DNA of 64,000 nucleotides from NCBI RefSeq assembly GCF_003725735.1, contig NZ_RJTM01000059.1, forward strand, positions 1 through 64,000, given 5' to 3'. This document shows positions 26,072 to 34,336 of this stretch, one piece after another. The stretch is from Sinomicrobium pectinilyticum (GTDB taxonomy: Bacteria > Bacteroidota > Bacteroidia > Flavobacteriales > Flavobacteriaceae). A program made the translations under genes and the position numbers. How positions within the stretch are numbered: position 1 is the stretch's first letter; each line of letters starts with the position of its first letter. The notes beneath the pieces are model-generated. The model was not told the origin of the DNA. It was given only the letters and a program-made list of their open reading frames with translations, and made no database searches.

Positions 26072-27588
26072 CATAGCGGGATTTCTTTGTGAAATTCCGC
26101 TTTTTTTTCGTAAATAAGTAATCCTTTTTGTTTCATTTTAAGGTGATTATGGCTTAGTAGATTTAGCATTGTCGGGGTTCGATAGATGCCATTTTTATAG
26201 TATAAGTTATTATCGAACACCGTTTTGACAAACTCTCTTTTCTTTAAAGTATCTGCCGAAGTATAGATATAAGCCATATCCGTTAGAAGATCAAGGTTTT
26301 TGTTTAAGAGGTCAAATGCCTGATCTTGATTATTATTTGTATGATTTATGGAATGCTCTAATTCTATGATGCTTTGATTATACGTGGAGTACCACCTGTT
26401 ATAAGTATCCTTGCTAATTTCATTTCTAATCCATTTGTCCTCTACAGCATAGAGTTTTTCTTTTACTTGTTCTAATTGTTCCTTTTTTGTTACTACTGTT
26501 TTCCTATTCTTTTTTATTTCAAATTCAAGACGAATGTTGCTTTTTTTTCGGATTAATTGTATATCCCTTTCAGGTATGCTCATAAGTTTACATATGCCAA
26601 GAAATTGTTGATGTGCTTTTATAGCACTGATATTATTGTGCTTAGAAGTATTGTTGCACTTGTAATAATAGTAGTATTTTCCTAATTTTCCTCTGGAAGC
26701 AGCACCTGTCAAGGGATTACCACAATGACATTTTAAGATACCTCTGAGAGGGATATTGTCATTAATTATGGATTTGGTTTTTTCAGGTGTTTTTATTTTA
26801 TTCTGTACAATGTGCCAGGTAGCCTTGTCTATTATAGGTTCATGAATGGCAGGAAAAAGCCCTCCTCTATATTCTTTGTATGGTTTAACCTTAAGCAAGC
26901 CGGCATAAATAGGGCTGGTAAGTATCCGTTCTATGGCGGAATTTCCTTTTCTTTTGAGCCCCATTGCACGAGCTTTTTCTTTTATCTTATAAAGAGGGAT
27001 ATCCCGTAAATAGGCATCATATATAAACCTTACAATTCGAGCTTCACCTTCTTCAACAATAAGACGACGGGCTTTATTTTCACCTTCTTTTCTATATCCG
27101 TATGGAGGAACTTTAAATAAATGACGTCCTTCCTTTGCCATAGCAGTATAGATACCCCCTCTAATTTTTATACTACGGTTGATATTATCTTCTTCGGCCA
27201 GTAAAAGTTGAAGCCCGGCCCGGAAAAAGCTGCCTGGGGTATCATAGTCGAAAGTAATACCTTCCGAAACACTTACTACTTGAATATTATATTTCTTCTG
27301 TAGCATTTTTACCATGCTCATAGCTTCTCCGGCATTTCGGCTGAACCGGTCAAGCTGATCGACTAAAAGGTAATCTACTGTTTTATAGTGTTTAGTAATG
27401 AATGCCTGTAGCTTAACAAAATCCGGACGGTCAAATGTTTTTGCACTTTTCCCCCGATCTATAAAGGTATCTACCAGTTCTACATCATGTAATTGTAACC
27501 ACTGGTCAGTGTATAATTCTTGTCTTTCAATAGAACTATTACTTTGTCCTATATGGCTAAAGCGGAGATATCTGATTGCTCTCTTCAT
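26017..27588 (-). CDS. Large serine recombinase of the mobile island
   Basis: A 523-residue site-specific recombinase. The resolvase domain (about 1-150) has catalytic Ser11 in YLRFSHIGQ and the arginines of LDRFSRNAGEAM. The recombinase domain follows (about 160-265, PPYGYRKEG). Next comes a zinc ribbon (KCHCGNPLTG...YYKCNN), then a coiled coil (about 350-420). It is expected to integrate and excise the island. Its last ~29 residues (from KKAEFHKEIPLC) are antisense to the tRNA-Ala terminator and tRNA, and the stop codon lies inside the tRNA, so the natural C-terminus is uncertain. A 59-codon gene overlaps its start by 32 bases. Confidence 0.9.
   Translation of the reverse strand: MKRAIRYLRFSHIGQSNSSIERQELYTDQWLQLHDVELVDTFIDRGKSAKTFDRPDFVKLQAFITKHYKTVDYLLVDQLDRFSRNAGEAMSMVKMLQKKYNIQVVSVSEGITFDYDTPGSFFRAGLQLLLAEEDNINRSIKIRGGIYTAMAKEGRHLFKVPPYGYRKEGENKARRLIVEEGEARIVRFIYDAYLRDIPLYKIKEKARAMGLKRKGNSAIERILTSPIYAGLLKVKPYKEYRGGLFPAIHEPIIDKATWHIVQNKIKTPEKTKSIINDNIPLRGILKCHCGNPLTGAASRGKLGKYYYYYKCNNTSKHNNISAIKAHQQFLGICKLMSIPERDIQLIRKKSNIRLEFEIKKNRKTVVTKKEQLEQVKEKLYAVEDKWIRNEISKDTYNRWYSTYNQSIIELEHSINHTNNNQDQAFDLLNKNLDLLTDMAYIYTSADTLKKREFVKTVFDNNLYYKNGIYRTPTMLNLLSHNHLKMKQKGLLIYEKKAEFHKEIPLCGEDGTRTHDLLTASQTL
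26075..26108 (+). terminator. Terminator of tRNA-Ala
   Basis: AGCGGGATTTC (26075-26085) pairs with GAAATTCCGCT (26091-26101), with one G-T pair, and is followed by eight T. It starts four bases after the tRNA. The antisense of this hairpin codes for part of the recombinase tail. Confidence 0.9.
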
Positions 27589-27736
27589 AATACTCTTTTA
27601 AGGTTATTTCCACTATTATTTCTACTATCAAATTTAGCAATTTCTGCTCTTTTTTCCGTTCTATTTCTTGGTATGTCTTTGAAATAACTTCATTTACAAT
27701 ATCGTTATTATTGCTGTCTTTTTTCATCATCATCAT
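27557..27736 (-). CDS. Small charged protein overlapping the recombinase start
   Basis: A 59-codon frame beginning with four Met codons, then KKDSNNNDIVNEVISKTYQ, a Lys/Glu-rich helix and the amphipathic LLNLIVEIIVEITLKEYYEE. It overlaps the first 32 bases of the recombinase in another frame, so the two are likely coupled. The sequence has protein-like composition and no repeats. I take it to be a real small gene found with this type of recombinase; it may be a recombination helper or a regulator. That role is inference from position. Confidence 0.6.
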   Translation of the reverse strand: MMMMKKDSNNNDIVNEVISKTYQEIERKKEQKLLNLIVEIIVEITLKEYYEESNQISPL

Positions 27737-27894
27737 TCTTTTATTCTAAGACACAAAATGAATTAACAGTCTTATTCTTACAAGTATACTTATTTAGTCA
27801 ATACTACTCAAGGGAAATCAATTTCGAGTTTTGGGAAATAGTGTAGGGTAGAGGAAGAACCTAACAGGTTCATCAATGCCGCTATTTTTACGAA

Positions 27895-27918
27895 CAAAAG
27901 CCCGAACCTCGGGCTTTA
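27895..27918 (-). terminator. Terminator of the tra operon
   Basis: AAAGCCCGA (27897-27905) pairs with TCGGGCTTT (27909-27917) around ACC. On the minus strand it lies 24 bases after the last DUF3945-like gene and runs into TTTTG. The ~160 bases from here to the small gene show no other feature. Confidence 0.75.
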
Positions 27919-27941
27919 CTTTTAAATGTTCCATGACCTGA

Positions 27942-28997
27942 TCACCTCCGTTTGACCAGGAAACGATCCTTACCAGGCCGTCCTTTTCCCAATCGCTTCC
28001 CTTTCTTCAGCCTGGTTCTTTTCGATATTTTACCATTTAAAGCTTGGGCAAGGGAGATTTTCTCTCCTTTACCATTATACAGGTTCAGTGATTTAAACCT
28101 GGGATTAGCTTCCAGAATTATCCTTTGTTGCTTATACCCCTGAATAAGGGTCACTTCCTTTTGTTCCCCGTTATGAAGGGCTTTTATTAGTTTTCTTCTT
28201 TCTTCCGGAGTTCTGAGTTCCTTTAAGGGCAATTCCCGGAGCTTTTTTTCCAGGTCAAAGCCATAACCGGGATAAAACCGTTTTACCCGGTAATTGCCAT
28301 GGGGATCCCTATCATTAAAATCCAATTGCATCCAGTGCCTGTTCTCCCCGTTTCCCTGTACCACCGGGCGACCAGAGAGCAGGTTATAAGCTTGCCGGGT
28401 ATTTATGTTATTTTCCCGGTCTACCTGGAAATACTGCTTTTTAACACCGGAACCTGCTCCTGTCTCATGCAGAGCAGCGGTATAGCCTTCCAGGTAAAAT
28501 TGTCCTTTATCCCCCTGTTTGAGCTGAAGTTCAAAAGCCATCCGCTTATTTTCCCCGACCTCGTAGGATACTGGGACGGTCATTTTTTGCCGGTCTGCCA
28601 GTTGTTGTTTGTCTAAGGGAATATCCGGGAACCCCAGCTTCCGGAAGGATTCCTGTAAATCCCGGATATTGGCGGTATACCTTTTTTGTTCCTTACCGCT
28701 TGATGTCCCTATGATATCCAATAAGACTTTATATCCCAGGCGCACCCACAGGTTAGGATACAGCTGCTTTTCAATGGCCCGTTGTTCCTGACGCATCATA
28801 CGCAGGGTCAACTGTTCCTTTGGCCCCGCCCTGGCCCTGTATTTGGCCTGGAGCGTACGGTAATACCGTAACTTTTCCCTTAAAAACGCCCGGTTGTTGT
28901 CCAGGGAAAAGGAAAATAGTTTTTGAAAACGTCGCTCCCTGGTGAGCCACTCATCGAGCTCGTTTTCTACCCTGTTTTCCATAGCAGATTTCTTCAT
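27942..28997 (-). CDS. DUF3945-like island protein (larger copy)
   Basis: A 351-residue protein of the DUF3945 type found in Bacteroidetes conjugative elements. The N-terminal third is helical and basic; the rest has REN-NINTRQAYNLLSGRPV, WMQLDFND and ILEANPRFKSLNLYNGKGEK, which mirror the adjoining 262-residue protein. The last 25 residues are very basic (KKGKRLGKGRPGKDR), suggesting nucleic-acid contact. Function is unknown. It is the last gene of the tra operon, 23 bases after its paralogue. Confidence 0.65.
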   Translation of the reverse strand: MKKSAMENRVENELDEWLTRERRFQKLFSFSLDNNRAFLREKLRYYRTLQAKYRARAGPKEQLTLRMMRQEQRAIEKQLYPNLWVRLGYKVLLDIIGTSSGKEQKRYTANIRDLQESFRKLGFPDIPLDKQQLADRQKMTVPVSYEVGENKRMAFELQLKQGDKGQFYLEGYTAALHETGAGSGVKKQYFQVDRENNINTRQAYNLLSGRPVVQGNGENRHWMQLDFNDRDPHGNYRVKRFYPGYGFDLEKKLRELPLKELRTPEERRKLIKALHNGEQKEVTLIQGYKQQRIILEANPRFKSLNLYNGKGEKISLAQALNGKISKRTRLKKGKRLGKGRPGKDRFLVKRR

Positions 28998-29020
28998 TTT
29001 GATTGCTATAAGAAGGAAAA

Positions 29021-29809
29021 TCAGACCGCCCTGGCTTTTCGCCTGGTTTTCTTTTTAGCCGAAGGGGAGTTTTCCTCCCCGTTCTGTGACTGGCTTTCCT
29101 TTTTGGATTGCTTTTGTTCGGTGTTTTGCTTTTCCCTTCGCCTGCGGCCCAAACGTTGCATATTGCTATCATACAGGGTCACGGACTTAAACTTAGGATT
29201 AGCTACCACATACACCTTTTGATCTTCCATCCCTTCCTTGACCAGGGTGGCCGAAGCCGGGTTTCCCTTTTTGAGAGATTCTACCAGGTTGCCTTTATAA
29301 GTTTCATTTTCCAGTTCTTTCAAGGGATATTTTTGCAAGGCGGCATCCAGGTCATAGCCATAGTTTTCATTAAAGTATTTGAGCCCGTAGTTCCCCTTGT
29401 CATTGGTCTGCTTAAAATCCATCTGGAGCCAGGTGTTGTATAATTCCCCGTTCTTGTTCCAAAGATTTTTATGGACGGACCGGCCGCACATCAGGTTATA
29501 GGCTTCCTTCAGGGTAATGCTGCCTCCTTTATTGATATAGAATTGTTGCTCCATATCCGGCTGACCCTCCCGTTCCAGTTTTACCTTATAGGAATTAAAA
29601 AAATACATATCACTGTATTCTTCCTTATTGGATTGGCTAAAATGAAGCTCCGCTTTCACCTTATCCTTACCGTACTCGGTTTGATACTCCAACGTAAAGG
29701 TCTCTGGTTGCTGTGCAATTTTTTCCTTCAAGGCGTTGTCCAGGGTATCTCCGAACCCGGCATACATGACTTGTTCCTGTAAGAAACTTAAATTTTCCTC
29801 GTTCATCAC
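29021..29809 (-). CDS. DUF3945-like island protein (smaller copy)
   Basis: A 262-residue paralogue of the next gene. Shared segments: GGSITLKEAYNLMCGRSV, TWLQMDFKQ, YGYDLDAALQKYPLKEL and VVANPKFKSVTLYDSN. The C-terminus is Lys/Arg/Ser-rich. DUF3945 domains occur in conjugative elements of Bacteroidetes, some fused to topoisomerase or other DNA-acting domains; no enzyme domain is seen here. It follows traN by 32 bases. Confidence 0.65.
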   Translation of the reverse strand: MMNEENLSFLQEQVMYAGFGDTLDNALKEKIAQQPETFTLEYQTEYGKDKVKAELHFSQSNKEEYSDMYFFNSYKVKLEREGQPDMEQQFYINKGGSITLKEAYNLMCGRSVHKNLWNKNGELYNTWLQMDFKQTNDKGNYGLKYFNENYGYDLDAALQKYPLKELENETYKGNLVESLKKGNPASATLVKEGMEDQKVYVVANPKFKSVTLYDSNMQRLGRRRREKQNTEQKQSKKESQSQNGEENSPSAKKKTRRKARAV

Positions 29810-29841
29810 TTTTCATTTTATAGTTCAACATTCATCATTTA

Positions 29842-30669
29842 CTACAATACGGTGGCCCGCATGAGCTTACTGTTCTTTATTTTAAGCTCCAAATGCCTGC
29901 CTCCGTTTTCTTCCATCAATTGCACCGCCAGGTACTTTTGGTTAGACATGGTCTGTTTGGGTAAGGCGACCACCAGGGTCTGTTCCGATTGCCCTTCGAC
30001 CTTGTCCGTATCCTTATAGATATATAGCGGCTCAACTTCCAGTTCTTGATACGTAGTACGTTTGGCTTTTTTCCGGTCCCGGACAAAAAATCGAAGCTGG
30101 TCGATATCATAGCGGATATCGGAATTGTTTTCGATATGGAAACGGTAATACATAACATTGTCCTTGACATAAAGCCCAATTAATCTCAATTTGATCCCGT
30201 GGCCCTTGTCCTTAACCCCACGTAGTTTTTTCTTTTTCCCCAACGCGATTTCCGAGTATTTTTTTAAGATACCCTCGTTGTTTTTTTCGGAGGAAAAAGC
30301 TACTTCAGAAATATCCCGTTTTCCAAAGGAGTAATTAAGCGCCACAGGGTTGGGGTTATAGTTGAGCAAAAAAGAATACAATTTGCCATCGGTGGTGATC
30401 ACGGTGAGATTGGTTTCTTTCATGTCTTTTTTGGCAGCTTTGAGCTGTAAGATGTTTTCTACCCCTTTGGCCTTTTGTACCAACACCTCCCGGCTACCCC
30501 GGTCCACACTTTGTATTTCATAGGGGAAGATCAGGTTGGTGGTTTTGTTCGTGGTAATGGCTATGGGAAAGGCATCAATGGTATGAATCGTTCCTGTATT
30601 AGCAAAGCCCAATAATGAGGAAAGTACCAGGGCCATTCCTATATATGTATCTCGATAATTTACTTTCAT
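29842..30669 (-). CDS. traN: Conjugative transposon protein TraN (VirB9-like)
   Basis: A 275-residue exported protein of the DUF4138/TraN family, the outer core component of Bacteroidetes conjugation machines. A signal peptide covers about 1-24. The N-terminal strand-rich domain starts FPIAITTNKTTNLIFPYEI and includes GKLYSFLLNYN; the C-terminal half (FRFHIENNSDIRYDIDQLRFFVRDRK) is typical. It is 11 bases after traM. It probably joins TraM across the periplasm. Confidence 0.85.
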   Translation of the reverse strand: MKVNYRDTYIGMALVLSSLLGFANTGTIHTIDAFPIAITTNKTTNLIFPYEIQSVDRGSREVLVQKAKGVENILQLKAAKKDMKETNLTVITTDGKLYSFLLNYNPNPVALNYSFGKRDISEVAFSSEKNNEGILKKYSEIALGKKKKLRGVKDKGHGIKLRLIGLYVKDNVMYYRFHIENNSDIRYDIDQLRFFVRDRKKAKRTTYQELEVEPLYIYKDTDKVEGQSEQTLVVALPKQTMSNQKYLAVQLMEENGGRHLELKIKNSKLMRATVL

Positions 30670-30680
30670 GATTTATGATT

Positions 30681-31946
30681 TTAATAGTTTTTCTGTTTTT
30701 TGTCTTTAAGTAATACCCGGTCACCGGCTTTAACGGTGACCTTAATACGTTTCGCTTTTTTACTAAGCAGGCTGCGGGTCGCTTCAATCCCGGCACTGGT
30801 TGCGTGGGCTTCCAGGGAAGTGTCAAATGAAGTCAGGCCGAAGCCCTGTACTGCTTGCCCGGCGGATTCCTTGGCCACCTTGCGGGTGATAGCCCCGGGG
30901 ATATGTAACCCCTGTATCCCGTCCATGCTATAGACCTGTAATTCCACTGGGAACAGGGAATTTTGATAACGGATACCGTCAATAGCAATATCCAGGCGCT
31001 CCCCGGAGATCCCAGCCGTTCCATAAATAAAATGCCCTTTGGGAATACGGACCCCTTCAATATAGATATCCTGGGTTAGGCGTAGTTTGACGGTAGACCC
31101 AGCTACCAGGGATTGGGTTTCATGGATCACAGCAGCCACGGCATTTTGCTGAACATTTTCTTGCGGAAAATCTTCCAGTCCGTAAAAGGAGGTCCCACCT
31201 CCAAGGAGGGTATCCTGCTGATCCAAGAGGGATACAGGGTTTTCTTCAGGCATAGAAGATACTGCAAAGACCTGTCCTTTGTTTTTCTGGGAAGCCTGCT
31301 GAAGCTTTTGTTGTACTCGTCCAGGATGCTGGATGTCCAAAATGGTCTCCAGCATGTGGTTTAATTGTTTGAGTTCGGGATCTTCGTCTTCCGGGGCGGT
31401 CATCCGCTCCATCATCTGTTCTAACCGATCAATATCCCCCACCGGGGAGTCCCCGGCCGGAGAGGCTCCGGTCCCTGGTATAGCCAGGGGCTGTGCTTCT
31501 GCTGGGGTGGATAATGAATCCGGCCTATTCAGGATTTGTTCCAGTTCAGCCAATTTATGATAGACCTTTTCTTCATTAGGGTCGCGGTGGTTGATCGTAA
31601 CAGCAGGTTTTAAACCCGTTTCTTTTTCCCGGTCTTCAGACGGAATGGATTCGCCCTTAGGCATGCTCTCATCGGGAACGTGGTTATAGTACGGATCGTT
31701 TTTAGCTTGCTCCTTCCATTTGGCAGAATCCGAAGCCGCTTGTTTGTAATAGCTCATTTTGTCCTTTGGATCGTCCTTATCCCGATTCACTTCAGGCAGC
31801 TTCAGGTTTAACCCCTGCCATTTTTCCATGGGAGTGGAGCTTCCACCACCACCGCCCATAGTCCAGAACAACAGGGTGATAAACGGCAGGGCCAATAGCG
31901 GCAAAACTACCAGGAGTTTCTGTTTTTTGTTTTTCAGTTTCATCAT
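30681..31946 (-). CDS. traM: Conjugative transposon protein TraM (VirB10-like)
   Basis: A 421-residue bitopic inner-membrane protein of the TraM family. A basic start and one helix (LLVVLPLLALPFITLLFW, about 10-27) are followed by a glycine stretch, a long low-complexity periplasmic spacer (about 35-230), and a C-terminal beta-rich domain with VHETQSLVAGSTVKLRL, IPKGHFIYGTA and GIQGLHIPGA. It acts as the bridge between inner and outer parts of the channel. traL lies 24 bases upstream. Confidence 0.87.
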   Translation of the reverse strand: MMKLKNKKQKLLVVLPLLALPFITLLFWTMGGGGGSSTPMEKWQGLNLKLPEVNRDKDDPKDKMSYYKQAASDSAKWKEQAKNDPYYNHVPDESMPKGESIPSEDREKETGLKPAVTINHRDPNEEKVYHKLAELEQILNRPDSLSTPAEAQPLAIPGTGASPAGDSPVGDIDRLEQMMERMTAPEDEDPELKQLNHMLETILDIQHPGRVQQKLQQASQKNKGQVFAVSSMPEENPVSLLDQQDTLLGGGTSFYGLEDFPQENVQQNAVAAVIHETQSLVAGSTVKLRLTQDIYIEGVRIPKGHFIYGTAGISGERLDIAIDGIRYQNSLFPVELQVYSMDGIQGLHIPGAITRKVAKESAGQAVQGFGLTSFDTSLEAHATSAGIEATRSLLSKKAKRIKVTVKAGDRVLLKDKKQKNY

Positions 31947-31970
31947 CTTTTGTCATTTTAACATTAACTC

Positions 31971-32297
31971 TTATTTCTTCCCGAAAAGACTATCCTTCAC
32001 CAAACTGTCGAGCACCTCATTTCCCGGCCTGGTGATATGTCCGGGTTTTTGCACCGGCGTCACGGAAACCTCCTGTTGCTCCCGGCCCGAAAGGCTATGC
32101 CAGATCAGCCAGGTATTAAACCCTGCGGAAATCACTACAAACCCGGCCAGCAAAACGGCCCAGGCCCTTGCCGAAATATTTTCTGTTTTCCGCTCCATCC
32201 AGTCCGCCCACCGGGACTGGATCTGTAGTAACCCGCGAATAGCCCATAAAAAGGCTTTATCCCGGTGTTGTCCTTTTTCCTTCTTTCTTCCCATCAT
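31971..32297 (-). CDS. traL: TraL-like small membrane protein
   Basis: About 108 residues from the ATG at 32297. An earlier in-frame start at 32363 would overlap traK by 49 bases, so the internal Met is preferred. One transmembrane helix (AWAVLLAGFVVISAGFNTW) is preceded by a basic amphipathic segment and followed by a short periplasmic tail ending DSLVKDSLFGKK. Size, single helix and position between traK and traM fit TraL; sequence identity is low, so the name rests mainly on synteny. Confidence 0.65.
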   Translation of the reverse strand: MMGRKKEKGQHRDKAFLWAIRGLLQIQSRWADWMERKTENISARAWAVLLAGFVVISAGFNTWLIWHSLSGREQQEVSVTPVQKPGHITRPGNEVLDSLVKDSLFGKK

Positions 32298-32314
32298 TCT
32301 TTCAGCATTAAAAA

Positions 32315-32935
32315 TTACCTGCGGTTTTGGATACTGATATCCTGGTTTTCGAGTATCCGCCAACGTTCGATCAAAAACCCATGCGGGTTGTTATCACTCC
32401 GGGATATATTACGTAATACCCCTTCAGTGACCAGGCTCCGGGTGACAATGCTGGTCCTTCGGATAAGTTCCTGCGTGGCATAACACCTGAAGCCATAAGG
32501 GTGGTTCCCGGTATCTACCCTAACACTGTCCACCTTAATGGTCTGGCTGACATTGCCGGCCATGACCTGGGCATAATACCCCTTTTCCTCCAGGTTGTCG
32601 TATTGTCTTTTGGCTGAGGCGTCGGCCAGGTACAGGGCCTTGGTGATGTTTTCCTGGATCAGCTTATCGTCAGGATCGAGGGTAAAGAACCAGTAGTGAA
32701 AGGTTTTTACATGGTCCCGGGCTTCCACCGGGATATTTTCCCTGCGACTGGAAGCAAAGGCTTCCAATACTTTTCCATTGGAGAGCACATAGACCCGCTC
32801 CTGCATCCCGGAGGCCAGGGCATAGCTTTGGTAGATCACAAAACCACAGATCAGTACACAGCCTGCGATAACGACCATAGCGACCAATCGCACCTGCTTA
32901 AAGGCCGTATCAATATTTTTAGCTTTTCGAAACAT
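32315..32935 (-). CDS. traK: Conjugative transposon protein TraK (VirB8-like)
   Basis: A 206-residue inner-membrane assembly factor. One N-terminal helix (VVIAGCVLICGFVIYQSYAL, about 17-36) is followed by a periplasmic domain with ARDHVKTFHYWFFTLDPDD, the hallmark of TraK, and YYAQVMAGNVSQTIKVDSV. It lies between traJ and traL in the standard order. A nest of inverted repeats fills the gap to traJ. Confidence 0.9.
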   Translation of the reverse strand: MFRKAKNIDTAFKQVRLVAMVVIAGCVLICGFVIYQSYALASGMQERVYVLSNGKVLEAFASSRRENIPVEARDHVKTFHYWFFTLDPDDKLIQENITKALYLADASAKRQYDNLEEKGYYAQVMAGNVSQTIKVDSVRVDTGNHPYGFRCYATQELIRRTSIVTRSLVTEGVLRNISRSDNNPHGFLIERWRILENQDISIQNRR

Positions 32936-32968
32936 TTTTCTCCTATCTACATTTTTACTGTTTCAAAA

Positions 32969-33038
32969 CACCCTAAGGGTGCAAATTGCTTTAATGCCAA
33001 ATCGCCTTTAAGGCGCACCCTAAGGGTGATTTGGCATT
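32969..33038. repeat. Nested inverted repeats between traJ and traK
   Basis: CACCCTAAGGGTG occurs twice (32969-32981, 33016-33028), each a short palindrome. AATGCCAAATC (32993-33003) and GATTTGGCATT (33028-33038) form an 11-base inverted repeat that encloses GCCTTTAAGGC (33004-33014) and the second copy. The structure starts at the traJ stop codon and may stabilise or process the mRNA. Confidence 0.6.
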
Positions 33039-34246
33039 TAGGTATTCCCTTTAAGTTTCTCTTTCATATATTTATTGGAGTTATTGGAATTATCCCCGAA
33101 GTAGTTTGAAGATTGCCCATGCCCAGCCATGCTTTGGGATATTTTACCATAGGCATCCCCCATAACATCCCCCACCATTCCGGCCTCGGCGGTGGTAGAG
33201 GAAACCACTTTCCGTGAAGAAGCGTATAAGAGGTTAGTTACTTTTTGGGTAAAGGCACTGCCACCTCCGGCATGGATGATGTAATTAGCCATGCTCGGTA
33301 CGGTAAAATACCCTACAATGCCAATAATCAGGAAAATCAAATACGCTACATCATACTGATTAAAGAATGTATCGCCGGTCTCCTGTACCCGGGTAAAGTC
33401 CAGTTCGATCATTTTCTCCTGGATTTTTCCCAACAGGCTCCCAAAGATATTGGCGATAGGAAGCCACAAAAAGACATTCAGATAGCGGGCGATCCATACG
33501 GCCAGGGTATGCTGGAACCCGTCAAAGACAGCAATGCCAAAGACCAGAGGGCCAAGGATGGCCAACACAATAAGCTGAAAGGTGCGCAGGGTATCGATAC
33601 AAAGTGCCGCAGCTTCGTAAATTACCTGGAGGACTTCACTCATCCATCGTTTGACAGAATGGCGCAGATGGTAAAAATCCTTCATAAAGTCGAATTTGAT
33701 GTCATTACCGAGACCTTCCCAAAACCCTTCCTCGGAAGGATTGGCATTGTCATGCGTATAACGATACCAATGATCGCGGTCACCTTCCCCGGTAATGCCC
33801 ACATAGGCTTTCCAGGCATCGGTTTCCCGCATGGCCTCTTCCTTTTTCTGAAGCAGTACGGCAATGGCCTGGTCGGAATTCTGAACCATAGCGGAAGTGG
33901 CTGTCACCGTAGGCTGCATGATCCCATTGATCAGGCCAATCACCGAAGGAAAGATGGCGATACACAGGCCTATGGCAAAAGGCCGGAACAAGGGATAAAA
34001 ATCAATGGACTCGGCATTAGCCAGGTGCCGCCATACGCGAGAGGCGATATACCAAAGGGCGGCAAAGCCGGCAATGCCGCGGCCAACACCGATAAGCTGG
34101 CTGCACAAAGGCATCATCTCGGCATAAAGGTCTTGTAACACCCCGTGAAGGCCGCTGATCTTTCCACTGCCCTGCGCGACCACGCTAAGCGTAGGAGTAA
34201 AGATGGCTACTCCAACTAATCCTGTTATTTTAATAGATATTTTCAT
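33038..34246 (-). CDS. traJ: Conjugative transposon protein TraJ (VirB6-like)
   Basis: A 402-residue polytopic protein with a signal-like start (ending LSVVAQG) and about six membrane helices (for example AGFAALWYIASRVW, AIGLCIAIFPSVIGLING, YLIFLIIGIVGYFTVPSMANYII). HNLLYASSRKVVSS-like and the Gly/Ser/Asn-rich tail are typical of TraJ. It forms part of the inner-membrane channel. It follows the three TraI-like genes and a tandem palindrome array. Confidence 0.88.
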   Translation of the reverse strand: MKISIKITGLVGVAIFTPTLSVVAQGSGKISGLHGVLQDLYAEMMPLCSQLIGVGRGIAGFAALWYIASRVWRHLANAESIDFYPLFRPFAIGLCIAIFPSVIGLINGIMQPTVTATSAMVQNSDQAIAVLLQKKEEAMRETDAWKAYVGITGEGDRDHWYRYTHDNANPSEEGFWEGLGNDIKFDFMKDFYHLRHSVKRWMSEVLQVIYEAAALCIDTLRTFQLIVLAILGPLVFGIAVFDGFQHTLAVWIARYLNVFLWLPIANIFGSLLGKIQEKMIELDFTRVQETGDTFFNQYDVAYLIFLIIGIVGYFTVPSMANYIIHAGGGSAFTQKVTNLLYASSRKVVSSTTAEAGMVGDVMGDAYGKISQSMAGHGQSSNYFGDNSNNSNKYMKEKLKGNT

Positions 34247-34261
34247 AGTAATTTTTATTAA

Positions 34262-34336
34262 TGCCTAATGCCCGTTACTACGGGCTGCTTAATGCCCATT
34301 ATGGGCTTACAGGCTGCCTAATGTCCATTATGGACA
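34262..34336. repeat. Tandem palindromic units after the third TraI-like gene
   Basis: Three short palindromes follow each other: GCCCG-TTACTA-CGGGC (34269-34285), GCCCATTATGGGC (34294-34306) and TGTCCATTATGGACA (34322-34336). They lie in degenerate repeat units of about 30 bases built on GGCATTAGGCAGCC. An exact copy of GCCCATTATGGGC lies at 40378-40390 beside the traE stop codon. All are at gene ends inside the tra operon. Confidence 0.6.

Noticed and set aside
33245-34138. 297-codon plus-strand frame
   Set aside because: Antisense of traJ, with Gly/Lys-rich, non-protein-like composition.
32969-34336. CRISPR array
   Set aside because: The repeats are short, irregular palindromes without uniform spacers, and no cas gene is present.
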